In this document: in pieces, positions 1 through 7,800 of the stretch
Numbering within the stretch: the stretch's first letter is position 1
How the letters are laid out: every line of letters begins with the position of its first letter
Source: Parabacteroides hominis
GTDB lineage: Bacteria > Bacteroidota > Bacteroidia > Bacteroidales > Tannerellaceae
Reading direction: 5' to 3'
Length of the DNA stretch: 64,000 nt
NCBI RefSeq assembly: GCF_014287585.1
Contig: NZ_JACOOJ010000014.1
Location: 1-64,000 of the forward strand
Position numbers and translations under genes: made by a program
The notes under the pieces: generated by a model
Databases searched by the model: none
What the model was told of the DNA's origin: nothing
Seen by the model: the letters and a program-made list of their open reading frames with translations, nothing else

Positions 1-1
1 G

Positions 2-109
2 AACGAAAATGGCAATTATTACTTATACAACTCGGAAAATTGCGGCATAGAAAAATACTATATCGGGAAAAGGAGGAAACGATATAAAAAGAGGATGTGT
101 CGGTTTTGA
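2..109 (+). CDS. possible 3' end of a protein entering from the left edge
   Basis: From base 2 one frame stays open for 35 codons to a TGA at 107-109. The peptide begins NENGNYYLYNSENCG and ends in a very basic Lys/Arg tail. Its composition is compatible with the C-terminus of a real protein. However, the fragment is short, has no recognisable domain, and its last codons run through the hairpin that terminates the minus-strand gene next to it. The other two frames also stay open part of the way, so this could be chance. Confidence 0.25.
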   Translation, partial: NENGNYYLYNSENCGIEKYYIGKRRKRYKKRMCRF

Positions 110-126
110 CACACCCTCATCCTCTT
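84..126 (-). terminator. rho-independent terminator of the M56/BlaI operon
   Basis: A hairpin pairs AAGAGGATGTGTC with the GACACACCCTCATCCTCTT side, allowing a small internal bulge. On the minus strand it is followed by a T-rich run. It lies about 30 bp beyond the stop codon of the minus-strand M56 peptidase gene. Confidence 0.7.
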
Positions 127-156
127 GGGGAAAAGCATGTACCCTTTTATTACGCA

Positions 157-1527
157 CTATTTCTTTTTCGAAGGATAGTCTTTGCGCGGATCACCGAAAA
201 AGAACAGAGTCGGAGCGTTCTTCCCGGCAGCTGTCGCCTGATACCCGGCAAATGCTTTGCCAGCCGCTTCCAATGCTTCTTTAACTGCTGCGTCGCTTGT
301 CTGCATATCGCAGAGGAAATAGATCATCACAGGCTTTTCACCTGACGATGCAGACAAGGTCGCTTTCAGCTTGGCCGGCATTTCAGACATTTCTGCAAAA
401 TCGTTGCCATACAGTATCTGGTCATTGGCATTAATGAAGAAATCCATTTTCTGCGTATGTTTCTCCATAAATGCAAGTCTTTCCGAGCCTGAAAGCTGTC
501 CGCCTCCCGCCTGCTCGATATACCGGTCGATCTCCTTGTCGAAGAATTCACGGGTGTACGGTTGTCCGGGCGAAGAAATTGTCGTACCTTCGCTCTGTAC
601 TAAGTTTGTCAACTCCCGGTTTACATCCGGGCGGGCGAAAGCGAGCATGCTACATGCTGCCACCGGAACTAAAAGCACGAGCTTCAACCGGGCCCAACTG
701 TTTGATTTCTCTTTTAACATCATAGTAATTCGTTTTTTAATTTTACTGTGATTGAAGCTGTTAGCAAAGGTGTAGGAGCTCGCGCTAACAGCTTTTTTCA
801 CTAATAATAATTGATATTTTGTTGCATCGATGCCATTTTTAAGTACGCCCGTATCGGCCTGGTACTCATGAACCTCCTGCAGTTCCCGTTTCAACAGCCA
901 GGCTGCAGGATTGAACCAGTGCAGGAGCACGACTGCCTCCGTATAGATCAAGTCCAACGAATGATGCTTGCGCCGGTGAACCTGCTCATGCATCAATATC
1001 TCATCCGGGTAGTCACAATAATCTTTCAACGACAGGACAATATACGGTCCCCAGTTAAAAGGAGTGACCGGCCTGCCGACCAGCACCAGCGTATAACGCT
1101 CTTTCCGTATCTTCTCGCCGCTCCGGATCAGCCAAAGCAAACTCACAAACGAGCGAACCAACCGGCAGAGGACAACCGCCATCCCCGCAAGATACAGGTA
1201 AACCGCCCACTCTCCCCATGAGCCGGAAGCCTCCCGTACAGCCGGTACAACCTCCGTTCCAACCTGGACAACGGAGTGCTGCGAAACCGTCTCCCCCACT
1301 CCTTCCTGTATCATCTCTTCCAACTGCAACAACGGCATTTGCAGCACACCGGGCGATTCCGTCCGTAGCTCGACAAACGGCAGCAGCATGCACACCAGCA
1401 TCCCCGCCAGCAGCACCATCCGGTTGAAGCGGAAAAACGTCTCGTTGCTCAACAAGGCTTTATAACCCAAGTAAAACAGAGTCAGGCAACAAGTAGACTT
1501 AACGATATAAAGGAGGAAGGCAACCAT
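157..1527 (-). CDS. M56 family BlaR1-like membrane metallopeptidase/sensor
   Basis: Predicted 456-aa inner-membrane sensor protease of the BlaR1/MecR1 (M56) type. Hydrophobic helices are visible near residues 1-25, 35-52 and 108-135. The zinc site is HEQVH at about residues 180-184, with a downstream glutamate in the LQEVHEYQAD stretch. A fourth hydrophobic segment lies near residue 300 (LVLLVPVAACSMLAFA). The last 150 residues are a soluble domain, not a penicillin-binding sensor domain, so the signal is probably not a beta-lactam. The start at 1527 places ATG one base after the repressor stop (TGA-G-ATG), implying translational coupling; an in-frame upstream extension overlaps the repressor gene and is unlikely. 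In this family, cleavage of the paired BlaI-type repressor relieves repression. Confidence 0.85.
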   Translation of the reverse strand: MVAFLLYIVKSTCCLTLFYLGYKALLSNETFFRFNRMVLLAGMLVCMLLPFVELRTESPGVLQMPLLQLEEMIQEGVGETVSQHSVVQVGTEVVPAVREASGSWGEWAVYLYLAGMAVVLCRLVRSFVSLLWLIRSGEKIRKERYTLVLVGRPVTPFNWGPYIVLSLKDYCDYPDEILMHEQVHRRKHHSLDLIYTEAVVLLHWFNPAAWLLKRELQEVHEYQADTGVLKNGIDATKYQLLLVKKAVSASSYTFANSFNHSKIKKRITMMLKEKSNSWARLKLVLLVPVAACSMLAFARPDVNRELTNLVQSEGTTISSPGQPYTREFFDKEIDRYIEQAGGGQLSGSERLAFMEKHTQKMDFFINANDQILYGNDFAEMSEMPAKLKATLSASSGEKPVMIYFLCDMQTSDAAVKEALEAAGKAFAGYQATAAGKNAPTLFFFGDPRKDYPSKKK

Positions 1528-1528
1528 C

Positions 1529-1894
1529 TCATTTATTTTTACGGTTCTTGATCTGCTGTAGCAATTCTTCCAGTTCCTCGACCGACAGTTCGTCACGGTC
1601 TATCAGCGAAGAAACGACACGCGTATAGGAATCGCCGAAATAGCGGCTTACCACGTTCTTCAGCGTCTTGTTCCGGTATTCGTCTTCCGAAACCAACGCA
1701 TAATACTGATAGGTGTTTCCATACGGGCGATACCCGATATAGCCTTTCTCTTCCAGCACGCGTACGATCGTGGACAACGTGTTGTAGTGCGGCTTGGGCT
1801 CTTCCTGCAATTCCAATAACTCACGGATAAACAACGGGCCGTTCGTCCAGAAATAACTCAGGATATCTTCTTCTTTGGGAGTCAGTTTCTTCAT
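1529..1894 (-). CDS. BlaI/MecI/CopY family transcriptional repressor
   Basis: Winged-helix repressor of 121 aa, the usual length for BlaI/MecI. The N-terminus (LTPKEEDILSYFWTNGP) and the HYNTLSTIVRVLEEKGYI segment match the helix-turn-helix core. The charged C-terminal half is the dimerisation region that the paired M56 protease would cleave. It is the first gene of a two-gene operon and sits directly downstream of a promoter with a dyad over its -33 element, as expected for autoregulation. The genes it controls beyond its own operon cannot be read from this window. Confidence 0.9.
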   Translation of the reverse strand: MKKLTPKEEDILSYFWTNGPLFIRELLELQEEPKPHYNTLSTIVRVLEEKGYIGYRPYGNTYQYYALVSEDEYRNKTLKNVVSRYFGDSYTRVVSSLIDRDELSVEELEELLQQIKNRKNK

Positions 1895-1923
1895 ATTCGA
1901 TGTTTATTTATCAGGTGAATGCC

Positions 1924-1968
1924 CAAAGATAACTATAAAGTGCAATAACACAACTACAATTAATAGTT
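1924..1968 (-). promoter_or_regulatory. promoter and candidate BlaI operator
   Basis: On the minus strand TATCTTTG (1924-1931) matches the Bacteroidetes -7 box TAnnTTTG. A TTG (1951-1953) lies exactly 19 bp upstream as the -33 element. The dyad AACTA-N7-TAGTT (1952-1968) overlaps the -33 element and is a plausible repressor site. The predicted leader to the ATG at 1894 is about 25 nt. Confidence 0.7.
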
Positions 1969-2064
1969 AAACTACTATATTTAGCAATAATTTAATGTAC
2001 AGCCCTCAAAACGTAAATATTCACTAAAGGATTCCGAAGCCTCTTCCATTTCTTCTGTAAAGCG

Positions 2065-2072
2065 TACCTTTG
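2065..2072 (+). promoter_or_regulatory. -7 promoter box for the sulfatase gene
   Basis: TACCTTTG matches TAnnTTTG and lies 50 bp before the sulfatase ATG. No clear -33 TTG is present at 19 bp spacing, so it is a half-supported promoter. The gap between the two divergent genes (1895-2121) holds nothing else recognisable. Confidence 0.5.
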
Positions 2073-2121
2073 TCATATCAGTAACTTTCTCAGGAATATA
2101 AACCGAAAAACACAAAAAAAG

Positions 2122-3663
2122 ATGGACAAACGAATCTTATTGCCTTTAGCAATCCTTCCCGCTTTTCAGGCAGGAAACATGCAGGCAGCCGGCGAGACTG
2201 CCAAACGACCGAACATCATCCTCTTTATGGTTGACGATATGGGATGGGAAGACACTTCCCTGCCTTTCTGGACAGAAAAGACACATTATAACGAAGTCTA
2301 CGAGACACCCAACATGGAACGCCTCGCCCGCCAGGGAGTCATGTTCACCGAGGCGTATGCCAGCAGTATCAGTTCCCCGTCCCGTTGCAGCCTGATCACC
2401 GGTACGAATGCCGCCCGCCACCGTGTCACCAACTGGACGCTGCAAAAAGACAAGACGACCGACCGCAAAGACAGCCTGCTCGACATACCGGACTGGAACT
2501 ATAACGGCGTCAGCCAGGTTCCGGGGACCAACAACACCTTCGTCGGGACTTCTTTCGTCCAACTCCTGAAGAACAGCGGCTACCACACGATCCACTGCGG
2601 AAAGGCCCATTTCGGCGCGATCGACACTCCGGGAGAAGACCCGCACCACTGGGGATTCGAAGTCAACATTGCCGGCCATGCTGCCGGTGGCCTGGCAAGC
2701 TATTTAGGCGAAGAGAATTACGGCCATACGAAGGATGGCAAACCGACTTCGCTGATGTCCATCCCCGGCCTCGAAAAGTATTGGGGCACGGAGACGTTCG
2801 CCACCGAAGCCCTGACGCTGGAAGCGATCAAGGCATTAGACAAGGCGAAGAAATACAACCAGCCGTTCTATCTCTACATGTCCCACTATGCCATCCATAT
2901 CCCGCTGAACAAAGACATGCGCTTCTACGAGAAATACAAGAAGAAAGGAATGACGGATCATGAGGCTGCCTACGCCACCCTGATCGAAGGAATGGACAAG
3001 AGCTTGGGCGACCTGATGGACTGGCTGGAAAAGAACGGGGAGGCGGACAATACGATCACCATCTTTATGAGCGATAACGGTGGCCTTGCTTCCGAATCAG
3101 CCTGGAGGGATGGTCCGCCGCATACGCAGAACTACCCGTTGCTGAGCGGTAAAGGCTCGCTTTGCGAAGGGGGAATCCGCGAGCCGATGATCGTCAGTTG
3201 GCCGGGAGTAGCCCAACCGAATACCCGTTGCGACAAATACCTGCTGATAGAAGATTTCTACCCGACTATTCTGGAAATGGCCGGAGTGAAGGACTACAAG
3301 ACAGTGCAACCGATCGACGGCATCAGCTTCGTGCCTCTGCTCACCGGGACGGGCGATCCTTCCAAAGGGCGTTCCCTCTTCTGGAATATGCCTAACAACT
3401 GGGGTAACGACGGTCCGGGCATCAACTTCAACTGTGCGGTTCGCAACGGCGACTGGAAGCTGATTTACTACTACGGCACAGGCAAGAAAGAATTGTTCAA
3501 CATCTCCGACGACATCGGTGAAAAGAACGACCTTAGCACCCGTCACCCGGAAATCGTCAAACGCCTCTCCCAAGAACTCGGCGACCACCTCCGCAAGGTA
3601 GACGCCCAACGTCCGTCTTTCAAGGCGACTGGAAAGGCTTGCCCGTGGCCGGATGAGGTGTAA
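2122..3663 (+). CDS. secreted serine-type sulfatase (arylsulfatase family)
   Basis: Predicted sulfatase of 513 aa that hydrolyses sulfate esters, most likely on host or dietary glycans, outside the cytoplasm. A short signal peptide covers about residues 1-23. Metal-site residues appear in NIILFMVDDMGWED (31-44). The catalytic signature SSPSR starts at Ser84 and continues CSLITG, so this is a serine-type enzyme whose Ser84 must be converted to formylglycine by a radical SAM maturase (anSME) that is not in the window. A second metal motif, FMSDNGG, lies near residue 315. No susC/susD pair or other glycan enzymes flank it, so it is not in an obvious polysaccharide utilisation locus. The substrate cannot be assigned. 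Confidence 0.93.
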   Translation: MDKRILLPLAILPAFQAGNMQAAGETAKRPNIILFMVDDMGWEDTSLPFWTEKTHYNEVYETPNMERLARQGVMFTEAYASSISSPSRCSLITGTNAARHRVTNWTLQKDKTTDRKDSLLDIPDWNYNGVSQVPGTNNTFVGTSFVQLLKNSGYHTIHCGKAHFGAIDTPGEDPHHWGFEVNIAGHAAGGLASYLGEENYGHTKDGKPTSLMSIPGLEKYWGTETFATEALTLEAIKALDKAKKYNQPFYLYMSHYAIHIPLNKDMRFYEKYKKKGMTDHEAAYATLIEGMDKSLGDLMDWLEKNGEADNTITIFMSDNGGLASESAWRDGPPHTQNYPLLSGKGSLCEGGIREPMIVSWPGVAQPNTRCDKYLLIEDFYPTILEMAGVKDYKTVQPIDGISFVPLLTGTGDPSKGRSLFWNMPNNWGNDGPGINFNCAVRNGDWKLIYYYGTGKKELFNISDDIGEKNDLSTRHPEIVKRLSQELGDHLRKVDAQRPSFKATGKACPWPDEV

Positions 3664-3711
3664 AGCCCGATAGCGAAATCAACAAAGCAATAAAATTAAA
3701 AAAGGAGTATT

Positions 3712-4017
3712 ATGGAACTAAAGGAAATCAGTAAAGACATTTATGATGTTAGTGCATTGCTTGACGATGTTTTAGGTAAAGTAGGCACTCCTGAACGGGA
3801 GAAAAATAGAGAAAAGGCATGGGAGGAATATAACGCCCAAATCCTGTTGGATGCCCGCAAGAATGCAAGACTAACGCAAGCAGAGCTTGCTAAGCGCATA
3901 GGTGCGGACAAAGGGTATATTTCAAGAATCGAAAGAGGATTGACTGTTCCTACCGTCTCCACCCTATACCGTATAGCTGCCGCAATGGGATTAACGGTGG
4001 AACTGCGTCCTATGTAG
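3712..4017 (+). CDS. XRE/HigA-like helix-turn-helix protein
   Basis: Protein of 101 aa with an acidic N-terminal half and a classic XRE-type helix-turn-helix in the C-terminal half (ARLTQAELAKRIGADKGYIS, then RIERGLTVPTVSTLYRIAAA), about residues 50-98. A good ribosome site (AAAGGAG) lies just before the ATG. The layout resembles antitoxins of HigBA/RelBE-type pairs, where the toxin gene lies immediately before. Here the preceding gene is a sulfatase 48 bp upstream and no toxin-like ORF is adjacent, so it is an orphan regulator or decayed antitoxin. The microprotein operon starts just downstream. Confidence 0.85.
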   Translation: MELKEISKDIYDVSALLDDVLGKVGTPEREKNREKAWEEYNAQILLDARKNARLTQAELAKRIGADKGYISRIERGLTVPTVSTLYRIAAAMGLTVELRPM

Positions 4018-4078
4018 ATCGTTTTCCCTAAGCATATAGGATGAGGTATAACCCCGTCTCTATCAAAAAATAGACTGA

Positions 4079-4114
4079 AAAGGTAGGAAAGGTTTGAAAT
4101 CTTTTCTACCTTTG
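4079..4114 (+). promoter_or_regulatory. promoter overlapped by a 13-bp dyad, upstream of the microprotein operon
   Basis: AAAGGTAG (4079-4086) pairs with CTACCTTT (4106-4113), and the stem continues inward through a G-T pair and AAAG/CTTT to about 13 bp with a 9-nt loop. The right arm contains TACCTTTG (4107-4114), a perfect -7 box. It could be an operator covering the promoter, a terminator for the upstream XRE gene, or both. The first downstream ATG is at 4150. Confidence 0.55.
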
Positions 4115-4149
4115 TTGTTACTTAATGTTTAACACAAAAAGTCTTGACT

Positions 4150-4398
4150 ATGAAGAAAAAACGAAATTCAAGAGTACAAGTTCTTCCGATAGTAAGGGAA
4201 GAAGGTATAAACGTTCAAAAAGAATTTGGAAAGTATTTACTGGATATATCGAAGCTGGTTATTGGCGGTGCAGTAATTACAACAGCATTAGATTTAACAG
4301 CCAACAAAAACACTTTGATAATTATTGCGTTTTGTGCAGCTTTTATCATCGGTGTTGGAGGTTTTTTAGTATTCACTTATAAAAACAAGAAGTTATGA
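4150..4398 (+). CDS. small membrane protein (DUF6722-like by recall)
   Basis: An 82-aa protein. A basic N-terminus (MKKKRNSRVQ) is followed by EFGKYLLDISKLVIGGAVIT and two hydrophobic helices, about residues 37-51 and 56-75, ending in a Lys-rich tail. It resembles small uncharacterised Bacteroidales membrane proteins that I recall as DUF6722; no function is known. I use the ATG at 4150 rather than the in-frame TTG two codons earlier. Its TGA overlaps the next ATG (ATGA, 4395-4398), so it is translationally coupled to three microproteins. The stretch is AT-rich compared with the sulfatase gene before it. Confidence 0.7.
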   Translation: MKKKRNSRVQVLPIVREEGINVQKEFGKYLLDISKLVIGGAVITTALDLTANKNTLIIIAFCAAFIIGVGGFLVFTYKNKKL

Positions 4399-4505
4399 GC
4401 TCAGGAATTTTATTATACAGTCTTTTGGGTGGTTTTGGATTAATACTATTGATATTCTTACTCACCCCGGCTGGAAAACGGTGGGTTAAATCATTAGACA
4501 AGTAA
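4395..4505 (+). CDS. membrane microprotein 1 of 3 (36 aa)
   Basis: A 36-codon ORF starting in the ATGA overlap with the preceding gene. It has a single hydrophobic helix (about residues 5-23) and then the motif FLLTPAGKRW, ending VKSLDK. The same motif recurs in the next two ORFs, with the same length and hydrophobic pattern, which strongly argues that all three are translated. Predicted single-pass inner-membrane peptide with a short basic tail. Function unknown. Confidence 0.75.
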   Translation: MSSGILLYSLLGGFGLILLIFLLTPAGKRWVKSLDK

Positions 4506-4507
4506 CT

Positions 4508-4615
4508 ATGAGTTCAGCAATGGTATTATATGGTATGTTAGGAATAATTGGGGCTGGAATCCTGATATTCTTATTAACTCCGGCAGGTAAACGGTGGTTG
4601 GATAAAATCTCATAA
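4508..4615 (+). CDS. membrane microprotein 2 of 3 (35 aa)
   Basis: A 35-aa paralogue of the flanking microproteins, beginning 2 nt after the stop of microprotein 1. It reads MSSAMVLYGMLG, a hydrophobic helix, then IFLLTPAGKRW and LDKIS. The IFLLTPAGKRW block is identical to the other copies while the surrounding DNA differs at synonymous sites, the sign of selection on the peptide and not of a recent DNA duplication. Function unknown. Confidence 0.75.
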   Translation: MSSAMVLYGMLGIIGAGILIFLLTPAGKRWLDKIS

Positions 4616-4621
4616 ATCAAA

Positions 4622-4732
4622 ATGGGCATGGAAGCAGCGTATGTTTTATATGGTATGTTAGGAGTAATTGCATTTGGATTACTGATATTCCTGCTGACTC
4701 CGGCTGGAAAGAGATGGGTTAAATCCTTGTAA
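4622..4732 (+). CDS. membrane microprotein 3 of 3 (36 aa)
   Basis: A 36-aa third paralogue, starting 6 nt after microprotein 2. It shares VLYGMLG near the N-terminus and IFLLTPAGKRWVKSL at the C-terminus. The start could instead be the ATG two codons later. A terminator follows within 30 bp, closing the four-gene unit. Confidence 0.75.
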   Translation: MGMEAAYVLYGMLGVIAFGLLIFLLTPAGKRWVKSL

Positions 4733-4758
4733 GTAACTGCAAGGGCAGGTATATATGG

Positions 4759-4793
4759 AAAGAGAGTTTCTTTGAAAAGAGGCTCTCTTTTTT
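4759..4793 (+). terminator. terminator of the microprotein operon
   Basis: AAAGAGAG (4759-4766) pairs with CTCTCTTT (4783-4790) and is followed by a T run. Confidence 0.75.
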
Positions 4794-4826
4794 GTGTTAG
4801 GGGGATTTGTGTACGGGCAGGGATAT

Positions 4827-4856
4827 AAAAAAAGGGCATCCTCGCGGACGCCCTTT
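4827..4856 (-). terminator. terminator of the giant surface-protein gene
   Basis: AAAGGGCATCC (4831-4841) pairs with GGACGCCCTTT (4846-4856) with one mismatch. Read on the minus strand the hairpin is followed by a T run (A-rich 4827-4833 on the plus strand). It lies 35 bp past the stop at 4891. Confidence 0.8.
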
Positions 4857-4890
4857 CTCATTCAATACTAAAACTCTCTATACATATGGA

Positions 4891-7800
4891 TTAGTATACA
4901 TTAACCTTGGTAACAATAGAATTGCCGGCATTGGTTAATTTCACAATGTAAATGCCTTTCGTTACCGGTATTTGCGTATTGCCACTGATACGTGCATTGT
5001 AGACGATCTTACCGATCATGTTTACAACGGTCACCTGTAGCGGCTGAATCGGATTCACATAAATATTTCCCTTTCTTCCAAACACTTCTGTATTGGCAAG
5101 AGCTTCTTCGAGGCCCGTTGCGAAACCTACGGTTACTTCGCAAGTGGCGGTTACATCACCGATCGTAGCTGTGATCGTTGCTTTTCCAACCTTGACACCT
5201 TTGACTGTCACCTTGTTTCCATCTGCTGTTACAGAGGCTACAGTAGGATCGCTGCTGCTCCATGTAACCGTCTTGCCGGCAGGAGATACAGTAGCTGTCA
5301 GGATGAACTCTTCCGTACGAGGAAGATCTTTGGTTGTTGCATCTAAGGAGATTGTAACGGTTTCGTCTTCGTCACCACCAGAAGGAGGAGTTACAGGGTC
5401 AGCCTTGAAGCCGATCAGGTTCTTCGTGTAAAGCAAAGTAAAATTCTTATTATCAAAATCTTCTTTTGTACTTACCTGATAAGCATTATTACCTAATGAT
5501 ACTACCTGTATAGCTTCGCTAAATGCATCACCAGGAACCACTTTACCAGTTTCACGGATTGTATAAGTCAATTTACTCTTAGCATTCGCTACAGAAGAAG
5601 CCGTTTCCGGAACTTCCACAATGATAGTCGGTTTCAAAACAGAACCTTCTAACTGTGCATTCTTGTTAAATAATGTATAGTTGCCTACATGATTTCCACC
5701 TAAGCTATTTAATGTAAACTGACGCGGGCCAACCTCTTCATTATCCAATGTTACATTCAAACTAACAACATCATTGCTTAAAATACCTTCGGCTGTAAAA
5801 TCATCCAGAGTAAGCGATTTGCTACCTGTATAATAAGCACTGATAGGTGTTGAAACTGTAACAGCTTTCGGGCTAATCTCACCAGAAAGAGCTGCAGTTA
5901 AGCTATAGTTATTAGCATCTGCACCCACTAAAATAGGATTCTGAGACGGATTGATTGTCTTTGTTCCGGCAGCATTAGAGGTATAGTTGAACGTTACGCC
6001 TTCCATATCCAGAGCAACATTATCACTAACTTCTACGCCATCCAATGTTACAGTACCCGTAGCCTGGGTTAATCCATCGTATGTCTTATCCATGTTAGCC
6101 GTATAAGTAACCGGTTTCGGTGTTACTTCATACAGTTTGACTTTGACATCGCCAGATGTATTTGTTGCAATAATAGCAACTTTACCTACACCATTGATTG
6201 TCAAAGTACCATTATCCACTGCCAAACGATTCAAATTAGTAGAAGAATAAGTATAACCTGAAAGATCTGTAATCTGATCTGCAGATCCACCATATACTAA
6301 TTCTATAGGATTAGGATTATTCCATTCTTCTGTTGTAGCTTTCGTAAGCATAGCATTAACAACTTCATCCTTTTGTTGTATAGCATTTACACTTTGCGTA
6401 ATAACAGTACCGCTTCCGTCTTCTACCGGGAAATAACCTGCGTCATTAATCTTGCCGATTTTCAAGTCTGTATAACCAGCCGAATCAACAACTAAAGCCT
6501 CTGCTTTGTCATTTGCATTATAAGCCACCACTACCGGAGTTCCTTTTGTAATAGTCAGAGTACCATTCTGGGCTGTCAGATTATAATTCTGACATAATTT
6601 AGGATCAATCGTCAATGCCAGTACGCCATCCTTTTCTGCCACATCCAATTTTCCTGTATAAACAGAAGACAAAGATTCACCTTCGATTAGACCTGTATCC
6701 GTAAACGTATATTTCGTATAACGCTGGTTGTACATGCGTGTAACGTCGTTAACTTTTACAGTTGCACTCTTCTTCGTGATTTCACCTTTCAGGCCGGTAG
6801 GCTGGATCAAAGTGTAATTATCTTTTTGTGCACCGTCCAATTCCAAAGTGGAAAGAGTGATTGCATGTGTGCCGACATTCTTACTTGCGTAAGTAGCAGT
6901 AGCACCTGTCTTAATACTAACTTTATCAGTACCTATTACCTTATAATCTGCAGACAACGTAATAGCCGGCACTGTTGCTGTAACACTGCCATCGTACGTT
7001 TTCGGTGTGAAGGCAGCCACACTTGCTTTAAGCGGTCTCGGAGTTACTTTAATTGTCTTGGTAACAGTGGCAGAAGAATAATTTTCATCTGCTGCACGAG
7101 TTACTGTAACGGTAATCTCTCCGGCTGCTGTCGGTTTCAAGACGTTCGTGTTGCTAATAGTTGCACCAGACCCAACACTAAAGGTATATTCACCTGTTGC
7201 AGCAGCAGCATCGCTTGTTACGGCCAACTGCAAGCTATCGCCATAAACGATAGATGAAAGAACTTTTGAATCGAATGTCAAATTCTGCGGAGTACCTTTT
7301 TCTACAGTTACATTGATTGAGGCTGTACCGGATTTATCACCAGCAGTAGCCGTAAATGTAACAGTATGGGTAGCAGCAGTTGCTTGTGATATGGTATAAG
7401 TATAGTAGCCATCATCGCCTTTTGCTATTGCGCCATTGGCAGCCTTCATTTCAGAAGCAGCTGTTACAGTTGCAGTAGTAGCACCACCGGAATGAACCAG
7501 ATTAGCCCGTACCGTAATTGTTTTAGCATCGGCATCACCGGTAACCTTTGCATCTACAATTTCAATCTTAGGATCAACCGCATCAACGGTCAGCTTACCT
7601 GCTACAAACTTGATAGCATAATTATCGGAAGTCAGGCCGTAAGGCATAATATCATAACCGCCCTGTTTCACCAATGAATCAGGAGTAGCGGAACAAATGA
7701 ACTTTAATGTTCCGTCAAGTTGATCTTTGGAATTCTCAATTACTTTTATTTCTGCTTCAAAAGTTGGTAATTCCTTACCGAAGTCGTTATTTGCAGCCTT

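Noticed and set aside
4486..4839. 117-aa minus-strand ORF opposite the microproteins
   Set aside because: It is the antisense of three repeated plus-strand ORFs with conserved peptide sequence and terminators in the plus direction; it has no ribosome site.
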